Made by a program: the position numbers and the translations under genes. 55,170 nucleotides of DNA, from assembly GCA_002731315.1 (NCBI GenBank), contig PCBG01000002.1, forward strand, positions 205,658 through 260,827. The letters run 5' to 3'. Within the stretch, counting starts at the first letter, position 1; the number at the start of each line of letters is the position of its first letter. The notes under the pieces were generated by a model. It saw only the letters and a list, made by a program, of their open reading frames with translations. It did not search any database and was not told the DNA's origin. Of the stretch, positions 36,528 to 44,557 are shown one piece after another. This DNA is from Rhodospirillaceae bacterium. GTDB taxonomy: Bacteria; Pseudomonadota; Alphaproteobacteria; Puniceispirillales; Puniceispirillaceae.

Positions 36528-37094
36528 GTGCCTGTTTTAATCCTCATATTTATTGCGCTGTGGGCCTGGGCCGAATTGGCTGTTTTTATTGCCATTGGTT
36601 CTGAAGTCGGTGTTTTACTGACGATCATCGGCATTGTCTTCACAGCAATTGTAGGAATCTGGCTTTTAAAAAACCAAGGCCGCGCCATCCTTATAGCGCT
36701 ACAGCACAAAATCGTGCGCGGCGAAACACCGTTGGCATCCATGGCGGATGGAGCCGCCATTGCGGCAGGTGCAGTGCTGATGTTAATACCGGGATATATC
36801 ACTGATGCAATGGGCCTGCTGCTATTTTTCCCTGGCATCCGCACGTTGTGCGGCGCTTGGCTGATCAGCCGCATGGTGTCTCGCGGCGCCGGGCGATTTT
36901 CCTTTCAGGCGGGTGTGGGCCGTTTCGAAAAGGAACGTCCCAGAGGCGGTGGGTTTGATGACAGTTTTGATCCGTTTCATGGTAGTCGTGGATCACGCCC
37001 TTCGACCCGTCACCATGATGCGCCAAATAATCCGGTAATCGAAGGTGATTTTGAAGAAAAGCCTGCGGACAGGCCTCGCATAGAAAAGCCCTAG
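36528..37094 (+). CDS. fxsA: FxsA-family membrane protein
   Basis: A 188-residue cytoplasmic-membrane protein. Hydrophobic helices occur at about residues 2-24, 29-49 and 75-105, with the family features IAIGSEVGVLLTIIGIV, LLKNQGRAIL and AAGAVLMLIPGYITDAMGLL. The C-terminal third is charged and cytoplasmic. FxsA of E. coli relieves phage T7 exclusion by the F plasmid, but its normal role is unclear. The GTG at 36528 is chosen because AAAAGG lies seven nt upstream and the protein then begins at the first helix; an ATG at 36474 adds 18 non-conserved residues. Confidence 0.9.
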   Translation: MPVLILIFIALWAWAELAVFIAIGSEVGVLLTIIGIVFTAIVGIWLLKNQGRAILIALQHKIVRGETPLASMADGAAIAAGAVLMLIPGYITDAMGLLLFFPGIRTLCGAWLISRMVSRGAGRFSFQAGVGRFEKERPRGGGFDDSFDPFHGSRGSRPSTRHHDAPNNPVIEGDFEEKPADRPRIEKP

Positions 37095-37243
37095 ATTGGT
37101 TTAATTCCAACCCGCTCCGCCTAATCGAGCATTGAGTGGGTTGCGATACTTTACATGTGCATGCTATTGCCGCGATCGGCTGGTCGTTCTATGGGCTAGC
37201 TTAGCACAAAGTGAGATGTGGCAACCGGGTGACGGAGATCGAT

Positions 37244-37777
37244 ATGGCCAAAACTCCAGACAAAGTTAAAAATGATGAGCCAGCTGCCGAGGCAACAGCA
37301 CCCGGCAGCGCCGGATCGGAGCAGCAACAGCGCCAGATCGTCGTGCATGCGCAATATGTTAAGGACCTTTCGTTTGAAAATCCAAACGCCCCTGATATCT
37401 TAATGTCACCGCCCGCACAGCCCGATGTCGAAATTGGCGTGAATGTAGGCGCGCGCAGCGTGCATGGGGAGCAATATGAAGTAACCCTGACGCTTTCGGC
37501 CAAGGCAAAGAGCGAAGACAAGACACTGTTTCTCGCTGAACTAAGCTATTGTGCCATCGTATCGGCGCAAAACGTGGATCAGCAAACATTGAACCCGCTG
37601 ATCATGATCGAAGCGCCGCGGCTGATGTTCCCGTTTGCGCGCGCCATCGTTTCAGACATGACTCGCGATGGCGGTTTTATGCCTTTGTCTATCCAACCGA
37701 TTGATTTTGTTGCTGTGTACCAGTCGAACATGGAAGCGCAGAAGTCTACTGGTAATGGAGCAGACGCTGGGCGTTAA
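37244..37777 (+). CDS. secB: Protein-export chaperone SecB
   Basis: Cytoplasmic tetrameric chaperone that keeps preproteins unfolded and passes them to SecA. The 177-residue protein has a charged N-terminus and the SecB core: VHAQYVKDLSFENPNAP, ELSYCAIVSAQNVD and RLMFPFARAIVSDMTRDGGF, then PLSIQPIDFVAVY. GGAG precedes the ATG. It is convergent with dnaQ (18-nt gap) and follows fxsA, the usual origin-left order in alphaproteobacteria. Confidence 0.96.
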   Translation: MAKTPDKVKNDEPAAEATAPGSAGSEQQQRQIVVHAQYVKDLSFENPNAPDILMSPPAQPDVEIGVNVGARSVHGEQYEVTLTLSAKAKSEDKTLFLAELSYCAIVSAQNVDQQTLNPLIMIEAPRLMFPFARAIVSDMTRDGGFMPLSIQPIDFVAVYQSNMEAQKSTGNGADAGR

Positions 37778-37795
37778 TTTCCAGTACTGCCGAAC

Positions 37796-38503
37796 CTAGC
37801 GCAACCAAACGGCATTATCAATACGAGCCACAAGTACGCCATGAGCGCCCATTTCATCCTTGCTTGGCGCATGCGGCCGGTCAAACTGATTAATGTCCGC
37901 GCGAAATACAAAACCGCTATCATCGGCCTGCCCGATTCCTGCCGGGGTGAGGGTGCCGGCAGAAGCCGGTTCCAAAGACAGGTTTGGTTGACGACCACCA
38001 AGCAGCTCAACATAAACAGCAGCAAGAAGATCCGCGTCGATCAACGCACCGTGAAGGTCGCGGTGGGTGTTATCAATATCGAAACGACGACACAAAGCGT
38101 TGAGATTCGCCTGTGCACCGGGGAATTTACGCCGCGCCATTGGCAGGGTATCGATCGCCTGGCTCATTGACAGCGGTTCACGGTCCAGACGGGCCAGCTC
38201 GGCATTGATGAAGCCCATGTCGAATGGCGCGTTATGAATCACCATCGGCGAATCAGCCACAAAGTTTAGAAATTCGTCAACAACGGCGGCAAATACCGGC
38301 TTGTTAGCCAGAAACTCTGACGTAATACCATGAACGGCAACAGCTTCTGCCTCGATGTCTCTTTCAGGGTTGATGTAGAGATGAAGCTGATGGCCGGTTG
38401 GCACATGGTTGATCATTTCCAATGCGCCGATTTCAATAATCCGGTGCCCATTTTTGGGATCAATGCCTGTTGTTTCTGTATCGAGAACAATTTCACGCGT
38501 CAT
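37796..38503 (-). CDS. dnaQ: DNA polymerase III epsilon subunit (3'-5' proofreading exonuclease)
   Basis: Proofreading subunit of the replicative polymerase. The 235-residue DEDDh exonuclease has ExoI in IVLDTETTGI (D8, E10), ExoII in VIHNAPFDMGFINAEL, and ExoIII in HRDLHGALIDADLLA with the catalytic His and Asp. The C-terminus is the short segment that binds the alpha subunit. Its start overlaps the end of coaE by 11 nt, so the two are co-transcribed. Confidence 0.96.
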   Translation of the reverse strand: MTREIVLDTETTGIDPKNGHRIIEIGALEMINHVPTGHQLHLYINPERDIEAEAVAVHGITSEFLANKPVFAAVVDEFLNFVADSPMVIHNAPFDMGFINAELARLDREPLSMSQAIDTLPMARRKFPGAQANLNALCRRFDIDNTHRDLHGALIDADLLAAVYVELLGGRQPNLSLEPASAGTLTPAGIGQADDSGFVFRADINQFDRPHAPSKDEMGAHGVLVARIDNAVWLR

Positions 38504-39143
38504 TGCAATCTATTCCTGTTGATCTATCTGCAGAACTCCGGGAAGCGTCCAGTAACATTATCTGGTCCAGAATATCATCAAGCTGGTGACGCGCTGCTTC
38601 CAGCCCGTATTGTGTTTCTATGACAGCGTCTGCGCGCGTGCGTTTGTCTTCCATCGGTATCTGGCTGGCGAGGATAGCATTCCATTTTTGTTCCGTCATG
38701 CCACTTCGCGCCATTCCACGATCCTGTTGAGTCTGGCTGTCCACATCACATAAAATGACGAAATCACAGGCGACATCTCCACCAGTTTCAAACAACAGCG
38801 GAACATCTAGTATCACAAATGGCACATCCAAAGATTGGCTTTCGGCTAGAAAAACATCCCGGTCAGCGGTCACCAATGGATGGATAATTGCTTCAAGCAG
38901 ACGGCGTTTGGTTGGATTTGTAAAAACAATGCCACCAAGGGCCTGACGGTTTATGGAACCGTCGGACGCTAGAACCCTTTCACCAAAAATATCAATTACC
39001 GACTGAACAGCTGCGCCATCCTTCGCCATCAATCTGTGAACAACTGCATCGGCATCATGGACCGGGATGCCGCGATCGCGCAGCATTGTGGCGGTGGTCG
39101 ACTTGCCTGTAGCAATGCCCCCTGTGAGACCGATAATTTTCAT
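38493..39143 (-). CDS. coaE: Dephospho-CoA kinase
   Basis: Last step of coenzyme A synthesis. The 216-residue protein has the P-loop GLTGGIATGKST at residues 5-16, then GIPVHDADAVVHRL, and the lid region with RRLLEAIIHPLV and VILDVPLLFETG. A short divergent C-terminal tail of about 20 residues may be flexible. In many alphaproteobacteria aroE lies between maf and coaE; here the gap to maf is only 24 nt and no aroE remnant is seen. Confidence 0.95.
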   Translation of the reverse strand: MKIIGLTGGIATGKSTTATMLRDRGIPVHDADAVVHRLMAKDGAAVQSVIDIFGERVLASDGSINRQALGGIVFTNPTKRRLLEAIIHPLVTADRDVFLAESQSLDVPFVILDVPLLFETGGDVACDFVILCDVDSQTQQDRGMARSGMTEQKWNAILASQIPMEDKRTRADAVIETQYGLEAARHQLDDILDQIMLLDASRSSADRSTGIDCNDA

Positions 39144-39167
39144 GTAGTACTCTTCATCTGCGTTACC

Positions 39168-39827
39168 TTAGCAGCTATCACGCCTATGCGCGTTCAGCGT
39201 CAGACCATGCTCACGCAAAAAGCCCAATATTGGCAACATAGGCAAACCAAGGATTGACGTGTGGCTGCCATCAATTTCCTCCATGAGATGAATGCCTACA
39301 CCTTCTACCTGATAGCTTCCAGGGCCGCAGAATGCGTCGCTTCCCACCACATCCAGATAGTCATTAATGGCATCATCATCCAATTTGCGCATTTTCAAGC
39401 TTGCCGTATCGACATGATGCCAGATGCGCGTGTTGTCACGAAACATAACAACGGCTGTGATCAGACTATGCGTTTGACCTTGGAGACAGCTGAGTTGGTT
39501 ATGCGCGGCTTTTCGGCTTTCCGGTTTACCAAACACATGACCGTCAAGAACGAGGATCTGGTCAGCAGCAAGTACCAATTGGCCGCCGGTGATTGCGTGG
39601 CGTTGGCAAGCAGCTGTTCCTTTCATTTCCGCCAGAAGAATTGCAACATCGTTGGGATCAACATTATCCGTTGCACAAGCCGAGCGTATGGAAGCCTCAT
39701 CAATCGCCACCGGTGCGGTGCGAAGATCGATACCCGCGTCAGCAAGAAGCGCCTGTCTGGTATGGCTTGAAGATGCAAGAATCAGGGGACCTGATGGCAA
39801 GGTTACAAAGGTGGCAGTTTTCGTCAC
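39168..39827 (-). CDS. maf: Maf-family nucleoside triphosphate pyrophosphatase
   Basis: House-cleaning pyrophosphatase acting on dTTP/UTP or modified nucleotides, depending on subgroup. The 219-residue protein opens with the substrate-binding LILASSSHTRQALLADAGI, has a central LVLAADQILVLDGHVFGKP with the conserved Asp, and ends with LGLPMLPILGFLREHGL. The GTG at 39827 is preferred: GGAGGA sits seven nt upstream and the codon overlaps the ppsR stop as GTGA. An ATG six codons earlier would swallow that ribosome-binding site. Confidence 0.92.
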   Translation of the reverse strand: MTKTATFVTLPSGPLILASSSHTRQALLADAGIDLRTAPVAIDEASIRSACATDNVDPNDVAILLAEMKGTAACQRHAITGGQLVLAADQILVLDGHVFGKPESRKAAHNQLSCLQGQTHSLITAVVMFRDNTRIWHHVDTASLKMRKLDDDAINDYLDVVGSDAFCGPGSYQVEGVGIHLMEEIDGSHTSILGLPMLPILGFLREHGLTLNAHRRDSC

Positions 39828-40648
39828 CTTGTTTCCTCCAACCATTTTGTGTGAAGTTGAATAACAGCTGCTGCTGTCTCTTCAACTGATCGACGTGTGA
39901 CATCAATGACTGGCCAGCCATGATGCGCAAAAAGCCGCCGTGCATCCCGTACCTCAGCAGTGATCTGGTCTATATCGGAATATGAGGTGTTTGCTTCATC
40001 GGATATTGCAATCTGACGGGTTTTGCGCAACACACTCAACCGTTTTGAGTCATTGGTCAGTCCAACGACAAAGACATGCACGCCATCAAGGTAGTACGCC
40101 GGAAACTGCACATTCGGTACTAGCGCATAATTGGCGACCTTGTATCCCCGGTGTGCCAAATACATGGATGTTGGTGTTTTGGAGCTGCGTGACACACCAA
40201 CAAGCAGTATGTCAGCCTCTGTCAATTCATTCATATTCAACCCATCATCATGGCTTACCGCAAATTCGACTGCGGCCATCCTATCAAAATAGGCAGTATC
40301 GAGTTGACGCTGGCCACCCGGACGATTTTCAACCGGTTGACCAAGCAGACCACCAAGCAAATCAACCACCGGATCTAGAACCGAAACATGTGGAATTCTT
40401 CGCGCTTTACAATGGGATTCTAGGGTATGCCGCACCTCAGGATCGACGACACTCATCAGCAGAATACCGGGATTGCGTTCAACGCCTCTAATAACGGCGT
40501 CAACGTGACGTTCACTGCGCACAAGTGTCCATATATGCTCGGTTGTACGTACATTTGGGAATTGCGCAAGACATGCGCGTGCAATCTGATGCACGGTTTC
40601 ACCCGTTGAATCTGAGATTAGGTGCAAATGCAAAGGCGGCTTGTTCAT
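39824..40648 (-). CDS. Pyruvate, water dikinase/PPDK regulatory protein (PPSR, DUF299)
   Basis: Bifunctional kinase/pyrophosphorylase that switches phosphoenolpyruvate synthase or pyruvate phosphate dikinase off and on by ADP-dependent phosphorylation. The 274-residue protein opens with LHLISDSTGETVHQIARA, and carries the P-loop DILLVGVSRSSKTPTSMYLA (about residues 146-165), followed by NYALVPNVQFP. It is the first gene leftward of the putative origin, divergent from hemE, and this is its usual place in alphaproteobacteria. Its stop overlaps the maf start by 4 nt. Confidence 0.95.
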   Translation of the reverse strand: MNKPPLHLHLISDSTGETVHQIARACLAQFPNVRTTEHIWTLVRSERHVDAVIRGVERNPGILLMSVVDPEVRHTLESHCKARRIPHVSVLDPVVDLLGGLLGQPVENRPGGQRQLDTAYFDRMAAVEFAVSHDDGLNMNELTEADILLVGVSRSSKTPTSMYLAHRGYKVANYALVPNVQFPAYYLDGVHVFVVGLTNDSKRLSVLRKTRQIAISDEANTSYSDIDQITAEVRDARRLFAHHGWPVIDVTRRSVEETAAAVIQLHTKWLEETR

Positions 40649-41060
40649 CCGGATAAATTATGGCGGGAAGTACAACCTGTCATCCCATTTCTACCATCTG
40701 TCTATGGTTTGTCCCGTCTCACTGTTTGACTTTAAACGCATTATGGTGCGCAGCCTGTGGGGCGTATTGCGTGTTGAATTCGTAAAATGGGGATGAATTT
40801 CTTGCTGAGCTTCAAAACAGAAGTTAGTCCACAGATTGGGCATCTGTTATACGGTTGTGGATATCCCCTATGCACCCACAATGTGTGTAATGGTGAAAAT
40901 GTAAAATATTCTGTCACTAACCCAAAGAGTACGATAGGACACTGGGGACAGTGCTGGGGGTAAGCTGTTTACAGAGTTTTATGCACCGCTTTCCACAACC
41001 ACCTACCTATACAGCAACCCTATATATAATATTTATTATTATATGAGAGAGCCTTCACCC
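40649..41060. other. oriC: Putative chromosomal replication origin (oriC)
   Basis: A 412-nt non-coding spacer between the divergent ppsR and hemE genes, the place where oriC lies in Caulobacter, Rickettsia and relatives (next to hemE). It contains a cluster of DnaA-box-like 9-mers, an uninterrupted 24-nt AT stretch at 41021-41044 suitable for unwinding, and genes pointing outward on both sides. parA, parB and two parS sites lie within 10 kb. I see no obvious CtrA (TTAA-N7-TTAA) or GANTC sites. No box is a perfect TTATCCACA, so the function is inferred from context plus pattern. Confidence 0.7.
40825..40997. promoter_or_regulatory. Cluster of DnaA-box-like sequences
   Basis: Compared with TTATNCACA, 8/9 matches are TGTGGATAT (40856-40864, reverse), TGTGTGTAA (40882-40890, reverse) and TTATGCACC (40979-40987). 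7/9 matches are TAGTCCACA (40825-40833), CTATGCACC (40868-40876) and CTTTCCACA (40989-40997). Six near-matches in 173 nt, ending about 25 nt before the AT-rich stretch. Confidence 0.55.
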
Positions 41061-42092
41061 ATGACGTCCCGTTTTCTTAACACCTTGTCCGGCACTGTAA
41101 ACACACCACCACCGGTATGGCTGATGCGACAGGCTGGACGTTATATGTCGGAATATCGCGCTTTAAGGTCCTCTGAACCCGATTTCATCTCCTTTTGTTT
41201 GAACAGCACCAAAGCATCTGAAGTGACAATGCAACCGATAAAAAGGTTTGGTTTTGATGCGGCCATTATTTTTTCCGATATCCTGCTTGTACCATGGGCT
41301 TTGAACAGGAATGTCCGGTTCATTCCTGGAACCGGCCCGCTTCTCGACCCTTTGCAGGCAGTTAGCGATATCGATGTAGCACTGCTTGACCAGATGCCAG
41401 ACCGGTTGGCACCTGTGGGACAGACAATTCAGATGACCCGTGCACAATTACCAGAAGAAACGGCACTTATCGGCTTTGCCGGCGCACCCTGGACGATCAT
41501 CACCTATATGCTGGAAGGCCAGTCATCGCGTGATTTTCCAACCTCACGGCGCTGGCTATGGGAGAATAATCATAATTTTGACGCGTTGCTGGAACTTGTG
41601 ATTGAGGCAACGGTTCAGTTCTTGGAACTGCAAGCGCGTGCTGGTGCTGATGCGCTGATGTTGTTTGACAGTTGGGCAAGCGCTGTCCCGGCGCATGCAC
41701 GTGACCATGTGGTGTCTGACCCCGTTAAACAAATCATTGATAAACTGGCACGCCGCGGTATCGGGCAGCCGGTTATCGGTTTCCCAAAAGGTATCGGTGA
41801 AGGCTTGGTGCGGTATTGTGAATTGTCAGGTGTTCGAGCTGTTAGTATTGATCATGGCACCGATATCCGCTGGGCGGTGCAACACTTGCCGAAAGGTGTT
41901 GTGCTGCAGGGAAACCTTGATCCTATGACATTAATCGATGCAGGAAAAAAAATGCAGGATTCCGTGAACGAAATCCTTGATGTTTGCAGTGGTCGTCCGC
42001 ACATCTTCAATCTCGGACATGGCATTACACCAGAAACATCTGTTGAACATGTGGACCAGTTGCTAGAAATAATAGGCGCTGCTGGATCATGA
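41061..42092 (+). CDS. hemE: Uroporphyrinogen decarboxylase
   Basis: Decarboxylates uroporphyrinogen III to coproporphyrinogen III in haem synthesis. The 343-residue protein has the N-terminal signature PPVWLMRQAGRYMSEYRALR, the second signature GFAGAPWTIITYMLEG and late VLQGNLDPMTLIDAG. The ATG at 41061 gives the usual start before SRFLNTL and has a GAGAG stretch upstream; the ATG at 41043 sits inside the AT-rich unwinding region and has no ribosome-binding site. First gene rightward of the putative origin, overlapping hemJ by 4 nt. Confidence 0.95.
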   Translation: MTSRFLNTLSGTVNTPPPVWLMRQAGRYMSEYRALRSSEPDFISFCLNSTKASEVTMQPIKRFGFDAAIIFSDILLVPWALNRNVRFIPGTGPLLDPLQAVSDIDVALLDQMPDRLAPVGQTIQMTRAQLPEETALIGFAGAPWTIITYMLEGQSSRDFPTSRRWLWENNHNFDALLELVIEATVQFLELQARAGADALMLFDSWASAVPAHARDHVVSDPVKQIIDKLARRGIGQPVIGFPKGIGEGLVRYCELSGVRAVSIDHGTDIRWAVQHLPKGVVLQGNLDPMTLIDAGKKMQDSVNEILDVCSGRPHIFNLGHGITPETSVEHVDQLLEIIGAAGS

Positions 42093-42523
42093 GTTATGAC
42101 ATTATAAAAGCACTGCATGTAATTTCGGTCATCGCCTGGATGGCTGGCTTACTCTATTTACCGCGATTATATGTCTACCATGCTGAAACAGCCATCGGCA
42201 CGGTGCAGGCGGAAACCTTTAAAGTTATGGAACGGCGCCTATTGAAGGCGATCATGACACCGGCCATGATTGCAAGTTTTCTGTTTGGCATCTGGATGCT
42301 GGTACTTGCGCCCAGTCTACTGGGTGAACCCTGGATGATTATTAAGATCCTGTGTGTTTTTGGGCTGGCGGGTTGTCATGGCTTGTTTGCGCGGATGCGT
42401 CGCAATCTGGAAAATGACAAAATGCCTTACAGTCCGAAAGCATATAAAATATGGAACGAAGTGCCGACATTGCTGATGGTAATTATCGTTTTCATGGCAA
42501 TCGTAAAGCCTGACTTTACATAG
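42089..42523 (+). CDS. hemJ: Protoporphyrinogen oxidase HemJ
   Basis: Membrane protein that oxidises protoporphyrinogen IX, used by bacteria lacking HemG and HemY. The 144-residue protein has about four hydrophobic helices, the first containing the conserved His (IKALHVISVIAWMAGLLYLP, H10), and later KIWNEVPTLLMVIIVFMAIV. The conserved R-L-Y-V-Y-H segment and the KAIMTPAM helix start fit UPF0093/HemJ. Overlap with hemE (ATGA) shows the two are translated together. Confidence 0.93.
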   Translation: MSYDIIKALHVISVIAWMAGLLYLPRLYVYHAETAIGTVQAETFKVMERRLLKAIMTPAMIASFLFGIWMLVLAPSLLGEPWMIIKILCVFGLAGCHGLFARMRRNLENDKMPYSPKAYKIWNEVPTLLMVIIVFMAIVKPDFT

Positions 42524-42660
42524 ACGGCAATATTGCGTAGCATTTGGTTTATCACGGGTGCATCCTTCAGGGTCGCTGGTGAATATAACTCCCCCCATGC
42601 CAGGCTTTAGATAAACGCTGTCTAATGTGCTCCTCCTCTAAATTTTAACGTGGCAACATC

Positions 42661-43920
42661 ATGCACCTTCAGGAATTGAAGCAAAAAACACCCGCTGATC
42701 TGTTGGCTTATGCTGAAGATCTTGAGGTCGAAAACGCTAGCACATTGCGCAAACAGGATATGATGTTTGCGATCTTGAAACAGCTAGCCCACAACGATGT
42801 TGCCATTTACGGCAGCGGGGTCCTGGAGGTATTGTCTGACGGTTTTGGGTTCCTGCGTGCGCCTGAATCAAACTATCTGCCCGGGCCCGATGATATCTAC
42901 GTATCTCCAAGTCAGGTGCGTCGGTTTGGCTTACGGACAGGAGATACTGTTGAAGGCGAAATTAGGGCACCTAAGGATGGAGAGCGATATTTCGCCCTCC
43001 TTAAGGTTGAGACAATCAATTTTGAAGAACCAGGCGCTGTTCGCCATCGTATCAATTTTGATAATTTGACACCGCTTTATCCACAAGACAAGCTGACGCT
43101 TGAACTGCCATTTGACCCGGACAATAAGGACAACACCCCCCGTGTTATCGATCTGGTCTCGCCAATGGGTAAGGGTCAGCGGGGCCTCATTGTTGCGCCA
43201 CCGCGTACTGGTAAGACAATGATGCTGCAAAGCATCGCCCATGCGATTTCTGAAAATCATCCGGAAGTATATCTGATCGTCTTGTTGATTGATGAACGTC
43301 CTGAGGAAGTGACGGACATGCAACGGTCTGTCCGTGGAGAGGTGATTTCATCCACCTTTGACGAGCCCGCATCAAGACACGTTCAAGTAACTGAAATGGT
43401 TATAGAAAAAGCAAAAAGACTGGTTGAACATAAGCGGGATGTCGTGATACTACTGGATTCTATCACCAGATTGGCACGTGCTTATAATACAGTTGTTCCT
43501 TCATCGGGCAAGGTATTGACAGGTGGTGTAGATGCCAATGCACTGCAGCGGCCAAAGCGCTTTTTTGGTGCGGCTCGAAATATTGAAGAGGGCGGCTCTC
43601 TTACGATCATTGCCACAGCACTGATCGAAACCGGTTCGCGCATGGATGAGGTAATTTTTGAAGAGTTCAAGGGTACAGGCAACAGCGAGGTCATTCTGGA
43701 TCGCAAGCTGTCTGACAAGCGGACCTTCCCGGCGATTGATATCACCCGGTCGGGCACGCGTAAGGAAGAGCTGTTGGTCGATAAGGGCACACTCGCGAAG
43801 ATGTGGGTGCTGCGCCGTATTCTGATGCAGATGGGCCCTGTTGACGCGATGGAGTTCCTGATCGATAAGCTGAAGAATTCCAAGTCAAATGATGACTTTT
43901 TCGATCAGATGAACAGCTAG
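42661..43920 (+). CDS. rho: Transcription termination factor Rho
   Basis: Hexameric RNA helicase that ends transcription. The 419-residue protein has the N-terminal helical domain ([19 protein letters not shown]), the RNA-binding cold-shock domain ([20 protein letters not shown]), the P-loop [10 protein letters not shown] (about residue 179), Walker [17 protein letters not shown], and the Q/R-loop region [20 protein letters not shown]. The 137-nt leader has no clear ribosome-binding site at the start; the ATG is fixed by homology of the N-terminus. It is convergent with ogt (13-nt gap). Confidence 0.98.
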   Translation: MHLQELKQKTPADLLAYAEDLEVENASTLRKQDMMFAILKQLAHNDVAIYGSGVLEVLSDGFGFLRAPESNYLPGPDDIYVSPSQVRRFGLRTGDTVEGEIRAPKDGERYFALLKVETINFEEPGAVRHRINFDNLTPLYPQDKLTLELPFDPDNKDNTPRVIDLVSPMGKGQRGLIVAPPRTGKTMMLQSIAHAISENHPEVYLIVLLIDERPEEVTDMQRSVRGEVISSTFDEPASRHVQVTEMVIEKAKRLVEHKRDVVILLDSITRLARAYNTVVPSSGKVLTGGVDANALQRPKRFFGAARNIEEGGSLTIIATALIETGSRMDEVIFEEFKGTGNSEVILDRKLSDKRTFPAIDITRSGTRKEELLVDKGTLAKMWVLRRILMQMGPVDAMEFLIDKLKNSKSNDDFFDQMNS

Positions 43921-43933
43921 GCTGACGATCCTG

Positions 43934-44434
43934 TTAGAGATTTTGGGCTTCGAGTTCAATCAGAAAACGTTTTCGATCGAGATTCTCGGCATGGGTTGGG
44001 TGCAGATCGCTACCGCCTCCGTAGTTGCCAAGCGAACTATCGGCGCGGATAACACGATGGCAAGGGTAAATGATGGGGATCGGGTTACTGGAACAGGCCG
44101 TTCCAGCCGCGCGCGCCGCCTTAGGCTTACCCGCTATGTTCGCGAATTCAGCATAGGTAACCACCTGCCCATAGGGAATCCGGAACATTGTCTGCAACCA
44201 TTCATGGCTAGTGGCTGTTTTCCCGTCTGCGCTTAACGGAAGCTTAAATTTCTTTAATCTGCCGTGGAGATACGCTTCAAGCTGGCGTATTGTTTCACGT
44301 GAAACACTATCCGGTCGGTCTGTCCCGATGGGGGCTGTTTGGTCCCAGTCCAGCCTTATTATGGCCTTGCCATTACTGATTGCACGCATATAACCGAGGA
44401 CGGTTAATATGGTTGTGTGATAGGTTTCTGTCAT
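43934..44434 (-). CDS. ogt: Methylated-DNA--protein-cysteine methyltransferase
   Basis: Suicide repair protein that takes methyl groups from O6-methylguanine. The 166-residue protein has the HTH region FRIPYGQVVTYAEFANIAG with the recognition helix AARAAGTACSSNP and the active-site PCHRV with C125. It is an Ogt/AGT type without an Ada regulatory domain. GGGGG lies just before the ATG. It breaks the usual rho-mnmE adjacency and is transcribed against the presumed replication direction. Codons 44-48 (V-S-R-E-T) encode a perfect parS site. Confidence 0.92.
   Translation of the reverse strand: MTETYHTTILTVLGYMRAISNGKAIIRLDWDQTAPIGTDRPDSVSRETIRQLEAYLHGRLKKFKLPLSADGKTATSHEWLQTMFRIPYGQVVTYAEFANIAGKPKAARAAGTACSSNPIPIIYPCHRVIRADSSLGNYGGGSDLHPTHAENLDRKRFLIELEAQNL
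44291..44306. promoter_or_regulatory. parS: parS centromere site 1 (inside ogt)
   Basis: TGTTTCACGTGAAACA, a perfect 16-bp palindrome identical to the canonical ParB-binding parS. It lies about 3.3 kb right of the putative origin, within the coding sequence of ogt, about 5 kb before parB. Confidence 0.95.
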
Positions 44435-44557
44435 GTGACCCCCTTTAATCGTCCGGTCTTCGGGTCGGCGCTGCGGCGGTCAACGGGGTAAGGCCCTTAA
44501 TGAAGGACCGCAGCGAAGATAAGCCTATATCAGTTAATATTTTAGGAAAAGATAAGC

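Noticed and set aside
37110..37145. Inverted repeat AACCCGCTC / GAGTGGGTT after fxsA
   Set aside because: Loop of about 16 nt and no T-run, so not a convincing terminator.
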